From NCBI GenBank assembly GCA_035277145.1, contig DATELA010000072.1:1-64000 (forward strand): a stretch of 64,000 nt of DNA, read 5' to 3'. Numbering within the stretch: position 1 is the stretch's first letter; every line of letters starts with the position of its first letter. Of this stretch, positions 31,932-40,430 are shown in pieces. Position numbers and translations under genes: made by a program. The notes below the pieces were generated by a model. It had not been told where the DNA came from. It worked only from the letters and a program-made list of their open reading frames with translations, and did not search any database. Source of the stretch: DASRAP01 sp035277145. GTDB lineage: Bacteria; Gemmatimonadota; Gemmatimonadetes; Gemmatimonadales; Gemmatimonadaceae.

Positions 31932-34589
31932 TTACTGCCGAGCTTGCGTCTTGAGCCTCTCCCGCAGCTCCGCCACCCAGTTGTATACCACCACCACCTG
32001 GTCGCTCGATGCTTTCGTGCGCAACGCCAGAATGCGCCCGTCGTTCCCCGCCACGTCAAAGTTTGCGTGCGCCCGGCCAATCGCGAGCGCGACCTGTCCC
32101 GGTACGACGATGCGGCGCGTACCCATCTTGAATCCGCCAACCGTCGTGACATCGACCGCGAGGATTTGCTCGTTGCCCGTGTAATACAGCCGCTTGCCGT
32201 CGCTCGACCACACGGGGCGACCGCCGCCATCGAGCGAGACCTGATGCTTTTCATGCAATGACGGGAACGGCTTCACGTACACCTCCTGCACACCCGATTC
32301 ATCCGAGGTGTACGCCACCCATTTCCCGTCCGGCGACAACCGCGCGCTATGCTCGGCGAATCGCGTCGCTTCGACCGGGTGCGGCGTCGTGTCGCCAAAC
32401 TGCGGTCGGTACCACACGTCGCCAGTACCGGTCGTGTCGCGCTGAAAAACGAGATAGCGATTGTCGCGCGAGATCACGCCCTCGTCGACATCAGACGCAG
32501 GCATTGAGAAGAACGGCACCGCCGCCTCGCTGCGGTCGTACGGCTGCACCCACAAGCTGTTGCGCTCCGTACGATCGGAGCGGAACAACACGCGGCGGCT
32601 ATCGGGCGTCCACTCGGGGCGATCGTTGATCGTGCCTTCTGACGTAAGTCGGCGCAGCGGCCCCGTCGGCATTTCCCAAATCCAGATGTCCGTGCGATTC
32701 TGCGCGGTGACTGCGACGGCAATGCGCTTGCCGTCCGGTGAATAGCGCGGCCACGCGTAATTGCGCGGCTCCGGCGCGACAACGCGTGACTCCAATGCGG
32801 ATATGAACTCGACGAGTTCTGCTTCCGCGACACCAGTGCGGTACACGAGCGTGCCGCCCATAAGCGCGACGGTCGCAGAACCACCGGTTCCAATGATGAG
32901 CTGATCGAGAATCGGAAACGGCGTGCCCGTCGCGCGTTTGTTCTTCACGTCGAACGGAACACCCATCAGCGCACCGGAGAACGTCGCGTAGATGAGCGTT
33001 CCGTCAACGACGCCGACAGGATACGTGCCGCGCAATCGCAGTGGTGTTTTGCTACCGTCCTTGAGCGATGCTGCCGACAACTGCATGCTCGCCACGCCAC
33101 CGGCACCGAAGCTTGCGTAAATGATCGTGTTCCTGTCGTCGAGCATGAGCGGCCACAGCTGACGCAGTTCACCGTTCGCAGAATCGAGTCCGCCGATCTC
33201 AACCGGATCTCCACCGTTCGACGACACTGTAACAAGCCGGCCGCCCGACGAGATCACAATCGAATTGTTGTCCTTCCACGACATACCCGACGCACCGAGT
33301 ACGGGCGCGAGTGTGAGCGGACTGCCGCCGGCGGCCGGAAACTTTCGCAGCTGGCCGCTCGCAATGAACGCGATCCATTCACCATTTGGCGAATACACGG
33401 CATTCGTCGCGCCGTCGGTGCCATCGATGATGCGCGGTTGCAATTGGTCGATGTCGCGAATCGCAATCTTGCGCGCGCCAACGGTGTTCACGAAGAACGC
33501 GACGGAGCGCCCGTTCGGCGACACGGCGAATTGCGGTCCGCCCACGACAGCGACCGACGTGTTCTCCGGTAGCGGCAGCACGAACCGAACCGGAACGTCG
33601 TCGCTCAGCGCACCGCCCACGCCGCGCACAACGGCGAACGCGAGTGCAGCTGCGGCAACTACCCACGGTGCGTATCGCATCGCCATTGGTGAACGCGCGC
33701 GCATTGCGAGCGTGGTCGCGGATGCCGGCGTCGCACCGGTCGACGTCGGGCCCACGACGCGTGCGTGCACGATCGCATCGGCAAACTCGTGCGCGGTGTG
33801 CCATCGGTCCGCGGGAAGTTTTTCCAACGCACGTTCAACCGCCGCCGCAATGTGTTCCGGCACGCTTGGGCGGCTGACGCGAACGTTCGACGGACGTTCG
33901 GTGAGCACTTTCGCGATGACCGCCTGCGACGTGCCACCGAGATACGGCGGATCGCCGGCGAGCATCTCGTACAACATCGCGCCGAGCGAGTAGATGTCGG
34001 TGCGTCCGTCGATCGCGCGATCGCCCGTCGCTTGTTCGGGCGACATGTACTGCGGCGTTCCGAGCGAAATCCCCGTTTGCGTAATACGTCCGCCACCGGC
34101 GTTCGACACGGCGAGCGCGATGCCGAAATCGGCGATGACGGGCTCGCCCGCTTGCAGCAGAATGTTCTCGGGTTTGAGATCGCGGTGAATGACGCCGCGT
34201 TTGTGCGCGTAGTCGAGTGCGCTCGCGATGGCCGTCGCGATATGCACGGCAGCGTCGACCGGCAATTGCTTTTCGCGATCGAGTTTCGCGCGCAGCGTTT
34301 CGCCTTCGACAAACGGCATCACGTAGAACAGCAATCCCTCAGCTTCGCCGCTGTCGAACAGGGGAAGCAGGTTGGGGTGCTGCAGATTTGCGGTGACCTT
34401 GATCTCGCTCAGGAACCGCTCGCTGCCGAGTACGGCACCGAGTTCGGGATTGAGCACTTTGAGCGCGACGTGGCGATCGTGCTTGAGGTCGCGCGCGAGG
34501 TACACGACCGCCATGCCGCCGGCGCCGATCTCGCGCACGACTTCATAGCGACCACTGAGGGCAGCATTGAGATGGACGACGGCGTCCAC
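31932..34589 (-). CDS. Membrane Ser/Thr kinase with PD40/WD40-like sensor
   Basis: The protein is 885 residues. The kinase domain (about 15-275) has GAGGMAVVY, ALKVLNPE, HRDLKPEN, ADFGIA and GTPQYMSPEQ. One membrane segment (about 303-320; YAPWVVAAAALAFAVV) leads to a large extracytoplasmic domain of TolB/PD40 repeats (AVSPNGRSVAFF, YSPNGEWIAFI, YSPDGKRIAVAV, WTPDSRRVLFRS, LSPDGKWVAY). This kinase-propeller layout recurs twice more at 53400-58684. The start is a GTG. Repeat arrays lie on both sides. What the propeller senses is unknown. Confidence 0.92.
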   Translation of the reverse strand: MDAVVHLNAALSGRYEVVREIGAGGMAVVYLARDLKHDRHVALKVLNPELGAVLGSERFLSEIKVTANLQHPNLLPLFDSGEAEGLLFYVMPFVEGETLRAKLDREKQLPVDAAVHIATAIASALDYAHKRGVIHRDLKPENILLQAGEPVIADFGIALAVSNAGGGRITQTGISLGTPQYMSPEQATGDRAIDGRTDIYSLGAMLYEMLAGDPPYLGGTSQAVIAKVLTERPSNVRVSRPSVPEHIAAAVERALEKLPADRWHTAHEFADAIVHARVVGPTSTGATPASATTLAMRARSPMAMRYAPWVVAAAALAFAVVRGVGGALSDDVPVRFVLPLPENTSVAVVGGPQFAVSPNGRSVAFFVNTVGARKIAIRDIDQLQPRIIDGTDGATNAVYSPNGEWIAFIASGQLRKFPAAGGSPLTLAPVLGASGMSWKDNNSIVISSGGRLVTVSSNGGDPVEIGGLDSANGELRQLWPLMLDDRNTIIYASFGAGGVASMQLSAASLKDGSKTPLRLRGTYPVGVVDGTLIYATFSGALMGVPFDVKNKRATGTPFPILDQLIIGTGGSATVALMGGTLVYRTGVAEAELVEFISALESRVVAPEPRNYAWPRYSPDGKRIAVAVTAQNRTDIWIWEMPTGPLRRLTSEGTINDRPEWTPDSRRVLFRSDRTERNSLWVQPYDRSEAAVPFFSMPASDVDEGVISRDNRYLVFQRDTTGTGDVWYRPQFGDTTPHPVEATRFAEHSARLSPDGKWVAYTSDESGVQEVYVKPFPSLHEKHQVSLDGGGRPVWSSDGKRLYYTGNEQILAVDVTTVGGFKMGTRRIVVPGQVALAIGRAHANFDVAGNDGRILALRTKASSDQVVVVYNWVAELRERLKTQARQ

Positions 34590-34638
34590 AGCTGACTCGA
34601 TTTGGAGGCGGGGAAAAGATACCAGCGGAACAGCGACT

Positions 34639-34760
34639 GCGTTAGCGGAACGGCGTTAGCGGAACGGCGTTAGCGGAACGGCGTTAACGGAACGGCGTCA
34701 GTCGTTCTCGTTGTTAGTCGTTCTCGTAGTCAGTCGTTCTCGTCGTCAGTTGTTTGACGC
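34639..34760. repeat. Compound array: 14-bp units then 16-bp units
   Basis: Four 14-base units (GCGTTAGCGGAACG, one with TTAACG) occupy 34639-34694. They run into three or four 16-base units of GTYAGTCGTTCTCGTN (34697-34760), the last degenerate. It lies between divergent genes and joins the two repeat types in one place. Confidence 0.85.
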
Positions 34761-34783
34761 TCGCTGCTCCCGCGCTGTATTGT
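34754..34783 (+). promoter_or_regulatory. Promoter of the APC permease, apparently leaderless
   Basis: TTGACG (34754-34759) and TATTGT (34778-34783) are 18 bases apart. The ATG at 34791 is seven bases after the -10 box, so the RNA would begin at the start codon. The -35 box overlaps the degenerate last repeat unit. Confidence 0.5.
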
Positions 34784-34790
34784 CTCGCCC

Positions 34791-36095
34791 ATGACTCAGC
34801 TCGCCCGCTCCATGGGTGTCACGCGCGCAGCCGCCATGGTCGTCGGCATTATCATCGGCGCGTCGATCTTCACGCAGGCGTCCGAAGTCACAAGCCAGGT
34901 CCCGTCGCAACTTGGCGTGTTCGCGGTGTGGATCGCGTCGGGGTTGCTGACGCTCATCGGCGCACTCGTCATCGCCGAATTGTCGTCGGCGTGGCCGCAA
35001 ACGGGCGGCGTCTACGTCTTCCTCAGCAAATCGTATTCGCCCGCGGTCGGATTTCTGTGGGGCTGGGCGATGTTCTGGACCATGCACACCGGCATTGTCG
35101 CGATCATCGCGATGGTGTGCGCGCGATACGTCGGCACGTTCGTCGAACTCGGCACCACCGGCACGCGCGTCGTCGCCATCTTCGTCGTACTGATTCTCTC
35201 CGGCATCAACTACATCGGCGTGCGCGCTGCGAGCGCGGTGCAGGCGGCGCTGACTTTCATCAAAGTGTTTGCAATCGTCGCGATCATCGCGGTGGCGTTC
35301 TCGATGGGTGGACCGGCAGGCGCTCCCGCGGCCACGTTCGCACCAAACGCGATCACGATGGGATCGTTCGTGTCCGCGATGGTCGCAGGATTGTTCACGT
35401 TCGGCGGCTGGCACATGGTGTCGTACTCGGCCGAAGAAACCATCGACCCCACGCGCACCATTCCGCGTGCCTTGCTGATCGGTACGGTAATCGTGACGGT
35501 GCTATACCTCGCGATGAACGGTGCCTATTTGCACGTGCTGCCGATCGACCAGGTCATCTCCTCGCAACGCGTCGCGGCAGATCTCGCAGAAGCGGTAGCA
35601 CCTCACATCGGCGCCGCAGAGATCGTTTCGTTTTTTGTGGTCCTCTCGACGCTCGGCGCCGCAAACGGCGTGATTCTCGCGGGCCCGCGCGTGTATCTCG
35701 CAATGGCCAGCGACGGCCTGCTGTTCCGCTGGTTCGGTGCCGTGCACCCGACGTATCGCACGCCGCATCGCGCAATTGTATTGCAAGCGGTGTGGGCGAG
35801 CGTGCTCATCGGAACCAATACGTTTCGCGCGCTGTTTACTCGCGTCGTGTACACGGAGTGGATTTTCTTCGCGCTGCTCGCTGCGTCGCTGTACTTCCTG
35901 CGCAAGCGCGCCGATTACGCGCCGGTGTACAAACTCGGCGGCGCAAAACTGTGGGCCGGCCTGTTCGTCGTATCGAGCGCCACCATCATCGTAACCACGA
36001 TCAAGAACAATCCCGCCAACGCCTCGATCGGACTCGCGCTGGTGTTGATCGGGCTGCCGGTCTACTACGTTGCCCAGCGAGGGTCGAGGCGGTAG
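34791..36095 (+). CDS. APC-superfamily amino-acid permease
   Basis: The protein is 434 residues with about twelve membrane helices. The first helix has the substrate-binding GIIIGASIFTQ, comparable to the GxG-type segment of amino-acid/polyamine/organocation transporters. AAEISSA-like text (ALVIAELSSAWPQTGGVYVF) and SAEETIDPTRTIPRAL are typical of LAT-type members. Amino-acid uptake or exchange is likely; the substrate cannot be set. No ribosome site is seen before the ATG, which fits a leaderless message. The stop codon lies in an inverted repeat. Confidence 0.9.
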   Translation: MTQLARSMGVTRAAAMVVGIIIGASIFTQASEVTSQVPSQLGVFAVWIASGLLTLIGALVIAELSSAWPQTGGVYVFLSKSYSPAVGFLWGWAMFWTMHTGIVAIIAMVCARYVGTFVELGTTGTRVVAIFVVLILSGINYIGVRAASAVQAALTFIKVFAIVAIIAVAFSMGGPAGAPAATFAPNAITMGSFVSAMVAGLFTFGGWHMVSYSAEETIDPTRTIPRALLIGTVIVTVLYLAMNGAYLHVLPIDQVISSQRVAADLAEAVAPHIGAAEIVSFFVVLSTLGAANGVILAGPRVYLAMASDGLLFRWFGAVHPTYRTPHRAIVLQAVWASVLIGTNTFRALFTRVVYTEWIFFALLAASLYFLRKRADYAPVYKLGGAKLWAGLFVVSSATIIVTTIKNNPANASIGLALVLIGLPVYYVAQRGSRR

Positions 36096-36150
36096 GCGGT
36101 AGTCTGTAGAAACTGCGCTGCCCTCCCTCCTCGACCCCACTACCGCCTAC
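36092..36150. terminator. Inverted repeat at the APC permease stop
   Basis: GTAGGCGGTAG (36092-36102) is an exact complement of CTACCGCCTAC (36140-36150). A second CCACCGCCTAC copy follows at 36155-36165. The permease stop codon TAG (36093-36095) is inside the left arm. It may be a terminator for the permease, or another of the simple-repeat spacers. Confidence 0.45.
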
Positions 36151-36176
36151 ACCCCACCGCCTACACCCTGATCTCC

Positions 36177-37157
36177 GTGCGCATCATCGACGTCCACAAT
36201 CATTTCTATCCGCCCGAATACATCGACGCGCTGAAGTCCGGCGAGAGCGTCGTGACCGTGAAGATGGACGCCGATGGGAATCCGGAGATTCACTATCCGG
36301 GTGACTACAACGTCGCCGTTCCGGGCCATCGCGACATCGCGTACCGCCAGGGCGTGCTCGAGAAAGAAGGCGTCGACACACAAGTCATCACGATGACGAC
36401 GCCCGGCACACACGTCGAATCGCCGAAAGTTGCCGCGCGACTCGCATCGCTCGCGAATGATTGTTATGCGAAGATCGTCGCCGAACGCAGCCCGCGTTTT
36501 GCGACGCTCGCCACGCTGCCACTCAACGATCCCGCGGCATCGGTGAAAGAGTTCAAGCGCGCAACGGAACAACTCAAGTTTCCCGGCGCGATGTTGTTCA
36601 GCAACGTGAACGGCGTTGCGCTCGCGGATGAGCGCTACTGGCCGCTCTACGAAATCGCGAACGACAAGGGCGCGGTGCTGCACATCCATCCGACGAACCC
36701 GCACGACGTGAGCCAGCTCGAACAATTCTGGCTCATGCCGCTCGTGGGATTCCTGTTCGATACCACCGTCGCCGCCGCGCATCTCGTCTACAGCGGCGTC
36801 GCCGAACGTTATCCCAACATCAAGTGGGTACTCGGCCACCTCGGTGGCGCAATTCCCTATCTCGCCGAACGGCTCGACCGCGGCTATGAAGCGTTCAAAG
36901 AATGCCGCGCGAATATCAAGCGTCCGCCGAGCACGTATTTGAAGACGTGGTATTTCGATACGGTGAACTTCGACAAGAACGCGCTCGAGTTCGCGATCAC
37001 GTTCTGCGGAGCGGATCACATACTCGCCGGCAGCGACTATCCGCACGCCATTGGCAGCATTCCCAAGATGAAGGCTGCGCTCAACTCGCTGGCGATCTCC
37101 GATGCTGATAAGGCGAAGATCTTTGGCGGGAACGCGGCGCGGATTTACAAACTGTAA
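36177..37157 (+). CDS. ACMSD-like metal-dependent amidohydrolase
   Basis: The protein is 326 residues. It belongs to Amidohydro_2 (ACMSD/uracil decarboxylase-like). Metal ligands are seen as DVHNHF (HxH near the N-terminus), LHIHPTNP, LGHLGGAIPY and the catalytic Asp in AGSDYPHAIG. Members decarboxylate or hydrolyse cyclic acids such as 2-amino-3-carboxymuconate semialdehyde. The specific substrate cannot be read. The start is a GTG with no obvious ribosome site. It converges with an ABC permease gene across a strong hairpin. Confidence 0.85.
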   Translation: MRIIDVHNHFYPPEYIDALKSGESVVTVKMDADGNPEIHYPGDYNVAVPGHRDIAYRQGVLEKEGVDTQVITMTTPGTHVESPKVAARLASLANDCYAKIVAERSPRFATLATLPLNDPAASVKEFKRATEQLKFPGAMLFSNVNGVALADERYWPLYEIANDKGAVLHIHPTNPHDVSQLEQFWLMPLVGFLFDTTVAAAHLVYSGVAERYPNIKWVLGHLGGAIPYLAERLDRGYEAFKECRANIKRPPSTYLKTWYFDTVNFDKNALEFAITFCGADHILAGSDYPHAIGSIPKMKAALNSLAISDADKAKIFGGNAARIYKL

Positions 37158-37177
37158 GAAGACGGAAGACGGACATT

Positions 37178-37223
37178 GAAGTGAGAAGTGCGAGGAAAGC
37201 GTGGTCCTCACACTTCTCACTTC
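37178..37223. terminator. 19-bp stem hairpin between convergent genes
   Basis: The arms 37178-37196 and 37205-37223 are complementary over 18 of 19 bases, with GAAGTGAGAAGTG against CACTTCTCACTTC at the base and an eight-base loop. A T/C-rich tract follows on the plus strand. It sits between the amidohydrolase and permease stops and could stop transcription in both directions. Confidence 0.65.
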
Positions 37224-37244
37224 GGTTATTCCCTTTCCCTTTGT

Positions 37245-39974
37245 TCAGTTCGCGCGCAGCGCCACCAGCGGCGATACACGCGAGGCGCTGAGCGCAGGTA
37301 GCAAACCTGCAATTGCCGCGCTTACCGTCAGCACCAGTAACGCGACCACAATCGACGCGGGATCGACGCGACCAACGCCGTGGAGCTGAGCACCGAGCAA
37401 CCGCGTGGACACGAGCGCAAGCGGCACGCCGACGACCACGCCGGCGACCACCAGCGCGAGGGCGTCGGTCAGCACGAGTCGAATCACGTCACCGCGCTGA
37501 GCTCCGAGCGCCGCGCGAAGACCCAGTTCACCGGTGCGCCGCTTGATCGCGTAACTCATCACGCCATACAGGCCGACGCTCGCAAGCACCAGCGCGAGCA
37601 CGCCGAAAGCGGACGCGAGTTGCGCAAGCAGACGGCGTTCCTGAATCGACCGGCGCATCAGCTGCGACAGCGGAACTATCGCGTGAATCGGCAGCGTCGG
37701 ATCGATCGCGGTCACCGCGTTGCGCACCTCCGTTGCCACCGCGACTGGATCGCCCGTGGTTCTAATCGCAATGCGAAGATCTTCCGGATTCGTAAAGTTG
37801 GAATCGGTGGGAACGAACGGCGTATACATCCGCCGGCGCGGGACACGATCGAGATAATGGTCGCGCAGGTCTGCGGCGACGCCGATGATCGTGATCGCGA
37901 GCGAGTCCCGAATGATCGTCTTGCCGACCGCGATCTCCTGCGGAAAGTAGAACTTCGCAAACGATTCGTTCACGACGGCAACGCGAGGAATCGGCTGCGC
38001 ATCGCCTGCGTCAAACTCCCGCCCTGCAACCATGCGCGCGCCGACGCCACTGAAGTAGCCGGGGCTCACGTTGTCCGTCGCCGTGAGCCGATCATCGTCG
38101 CTCCGCGGCGCCTGGCCAAGGATATCGATGCGTGTACTCCACTCCGTTCCCGAGAAGATCCCGTTCTCTGAATACACGACGGCGCTCACACCAGGGATCG
38201 CGGCAATTCGGTCGACCAGCGTGCTCGTGATTGGCGCGATGCGCGCGCGTTCGTAATTGCGCGTCTCGATGTCGAGGTCAAGCATGAGCAGATGGTCGCG
38301 GTCGAGCCCGACCTCGGCGGATTGCACGTTACGCAGGCTCTTGGACAGCATCGCCGCACCAACAAGAAGCACAACGGATAGTGCGACCTGCGCGCCGATC
38401 AAAATGCGCGTCGGAGTAATGCGCCGCCGACCACCGCCAAGGTCGCTGCCAATAGTGCGCGCGCCGTCACGTAGCATCGACGCGTGCTGCGCGCGCGACG
38501 CGCGAACGGCCGGGGCAAGGCCAAACAGCACCACCGCCGCGCACGAAATCGCCACGGTGAACAGCAGCACGCGAACGTTCAGCGCCAAGTCGAGCGGGAT
38601 GCCTTGGCCATCGCTCGCGAGCGCCAACAACGCACCACTGCCCCACGATGCGAGCAGTACTCCGAGCGCCGTGCCAAACACCGCCAGTACGAGCGACTCA
38701 GCGAGCAGTAGACGTACGAGTCGTCCGCGGCCTGCACCGAGCGCAAGCCGCACGGACATTTCACGGCCGCGCGCGACAGCCCGAGCGAGCAGCAGGTTCG
38801 CCACGTTCGCACAGATGATGCAGAGCAGCAGTGCGACACCGATCATGAGCGTGAGCAGCGGTGCTTGAAACGTGCCACGCACGTCAGAGAATCCGCGGTG
38901 TCCGGCGGTGATCGGCGCTTGCGGGTTTCGTGCGAGGAACGCTTCGCGACGCGAGCCCGCGTACTCCGCGACGGTCCGCACCATGAACGGTGAATACGTC
39001 GCTTTGACTTGTTCGAGCGTCGCACCGGGAGCGAGGCGGCCCAACGCGAGCAACCAGATCTGATTGCGTTGGCCGAGCCACAATTGCCGTGGCTTGAGCA
39101 CGTCACGCATTGACGCAGGCAACCAAATGTCTGCAGCTTCGCCGACAACTTCACCGCTAAAATGTTCGGGCGCGACGCCAACAATTGTCATGCGCGTGTT
39201 GTTGATGACGATCGTCGTGCCGATGGTCGCTGGATGTTGCTGAAAACGTCGCGTCCAATAGCGGTGGCTGATCACGGCAATCGGCGCTGCGCCGACAGCG
39301 TTATCCTCGGTGCCGTCGAAAACGCGCCCGCGGAACGCGGGAACACCCAACACGGAGAAATAGTTGCCAGAGACGAACCGGCCGTGCGGGCGTTCGAATT
39401 CCGTGGCCGTTGCGTCGATACGCACGTCGAGTCTGCCCGTCGGTCCTGCGGCCAACACGCTTTCGAGCGGACCGCCAAGTGCGCTGATGTCGCGATACAA
39501 CAAGTACGACAAGGCGTTGACGCCGGTGCTCCGCCCCGTCGAATTGGCCATCGTGGGATCGCCGATTACGACGAGCCGGTCGGGCTCGCGCACCGGAAGG
39601 CTCCGGAGGACGACGGCATCAATGAGCGTGAAGATGGCGGTGTTTGCACCAATGCCGATCGCCAACATGCCGATCACGATGACGGCAACGCCCGGCGCGC
39701 GCCGAATGGTGCGCAACGCGAGCCCGATGTCGGTAACGAAATCGTCGAGCCACCGCGTGCCGCGCGCATCGCGCACGTCTTCTTTGGTGCGCTCGACGCC
39801 ACCGAGTTCGATGGCGCTCAACCGCTTTGCTTCTGACTCGCTGACGCCCGCACGCTGCGCTTGCTCGGCCGACATCTCCAAATGGAAGCGAAGTTCTTCG
39901 GCCAGTTCGGCTTCTTCGCGTTTGCGAAAAACAATTGTGCGTACACGCTCGATGAGATCGCTGAAGACGCTCAT
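37245..39974 (-). CDS. ADOP-type ABC transporter permease (MacB/FtsX fold)
   Basis: The protein is 909 residues. Its N-terminal region (about 1-80) is the ADOP extension with FRKREEAELAEELRFHLEM and IELGGVERTKEDVRD, typical of Acidobacteria and Gemmatimonadota. A MacB-like periplasmic domain follows the first helix, then FtsX helices (about 355-480), a second periplasmic domain and a final FtsX block (LRAALGAQRGDVIRLV). The signature KRRTGELGLRAALGA is clear. No ATPase is encoded nearby, which is common for ADOPs. The start overlaps the padR stop (ATGA). Function is likely peptide, lipid or drug export, or signalling; this is unproven. Confidence 0.92.
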   Translation of the reverse strand: MSVFSDLIERVRTIVFRKREEAELAEELRFHLEMSAEQAQRAGVSESEAKRLSAIELGGVERTKEDVRDARGTRWLDDFVTDIGLALRTIRRAPGVAVIVIGMLAIGIGANTAIFTLIDAVVLRSLPVREPDRLVVIGDPTMANSTGRSTGVNALSYLLYRDISALGGPLESVLAAGPTGRLDVRIDATATEFERPHGRFVSGNYFSVLGVPAFRGRVFDGTEDNAVGAAPIAVISHRYWTRRFQQHPATIGTTIVINNTRMTIVGVAPEHFSGEVVGEAADIWLPASMRDVLKPRQLWLGQRNQIWLLALGRLAPGATLEQVKATYSPFMVRTVAEYAGSRREAFLARNPQAPITAGHRGFSDVRGTFQAPLLTLMIGVALLLCIICANVANLLLARAVARGREMSVRLALGAGRGRLVRLLLAESLVLAVFGTALGVLLASWGSGALLALASDGQGIPLDLALNVRVLLFTVAISCAAVVLFGLAPAVRASRAQHASMLRDGARTIGSDLGGGRRRITPTRILIGAQVALSVVLLVGAAMLSKSLRNVQSAEVGLDRDHLLMLDLDIETRNYERARIAPITSTLVDRIAAIPGVSAVVYSENGIFSGTEWSTRIDILGQAPRSDDDRLTATDNVSPGYFSGVGARMVAGREFDAGDAQPIPRVAVVNESFAKFYFPQEIAVGKTIIRDSLAITIIGVAADLRDHYLDRVPRRRMYTPFVPTDSNFTNPEDLRIAIRTTGDPVAVATEVRNAVTAIDPTLPIHAIVPLSQLMRRSIQERRLLAQLASAFGVLALVLASVGLYGVMSYAIKRRTGELGLRAALGAQRGDVIRLVLTDALALVVAGVVVGVPLALVSTRLLGAQLHGVGRVDPASIVVALLVLTVSAAIAGLLPALSASRVSPLVALRAN

Positions 39975-40327
39975 GTTTCGCTCACGTCGGGGATTCGATT
40001 CGCATCCAGAATCCAGTTGATCGCGCCCGAGGCACGCTCCCACACGGTGCGCTCCACGTCGAGCTGCTTGCGGCCGTCAGCGGTGAGTTCGTAGTACCGC
40101 GCGCGGCGGTTGTTCGCTGTGGTCTGCCACGCCGACTTGATCCATCCGCGCCGCTTCATGCGCTGCAGCGCGGGATAGAGCGAACCCTGCGTGACGAGAA
40201 ACGTCTCCTTCGACATTTGCTCTATGCGCTGCGCGATGCCCCAGCCGTGCATCGGCTCGAGCGCGAGCGTCTTGAGGACGAGCAGCTCCAGTGTGCCTTG
40301 GAGCAAGTCTTGCCGGTCGTCAGCCAC
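39971..40327 (-). CDS. PadR-family transcriptional regulator
   Basis: The protein is 118 residues. The winged-helix pattern LLQGTLELLVLKTLALEPMHGWGIAQRI, QGSLYPALQRMKRRGWI and NNRRARYYELTADGR is characteristic of PadR. The GTG at 40327 is preferred because GAAGGAG lies five bases upstream. PadR proteins usually repress their own operon, here with the downstream permease. A second copy of this pair is at 60675-63721, and the two PadR proteins are similar over most of their length. Confidence 0.93.
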   Translation of the reverse strand: MADDRQDLLQGTLELLVLKTLALEPMHGWGIAQRIEQMSKETFLVTQGSLYPALQRMKRRGWIKSAWQTTANNRRARYYELTADGRKQLDVERTVWERASGAINWILDANRIPDVSET

Positions 40328-40354
40328 AACAGCTCCTTCAGATGATCTGGAGGA

Positions 40355-40383
40355 ACCATACCTGTGCTCCTTCAGATTGTCAA
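40355..40383 (-). promoter_or_regulatory. Promoter and possible operator of padR-ADOP
   Basis: On the minus strand TTGACA (40383-40378) and TATGGT (40360-40355) are 17 bases apart. The 12-base ATCTGAAGGAGC occurs twice, once between the boxes and once at the ribosome site. CTCC...GGAG symmetry around 40331-40352 could be a PadR operator; that part is a guess. Confidence 0.65.
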
Positions 40384-40430
40384 CAGGAACGACTTCCCCT
40401 TCCCCTTTGCCCCTCGCAGTTTCACGCGCC

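Noticed and set aside
34754..36109. 451-codon plus-strand frame
   Set aside because: It is an alternative frame of the APC permease, Arg/His-rich without membrane helices; the permease frame has clear family motifs.
37245..39974. Loss of the ATPase partner as evidence of decay
   Set aside because: ADOP permeases commonly lack an adjacent ATPase gene, so absence here is ordinary.
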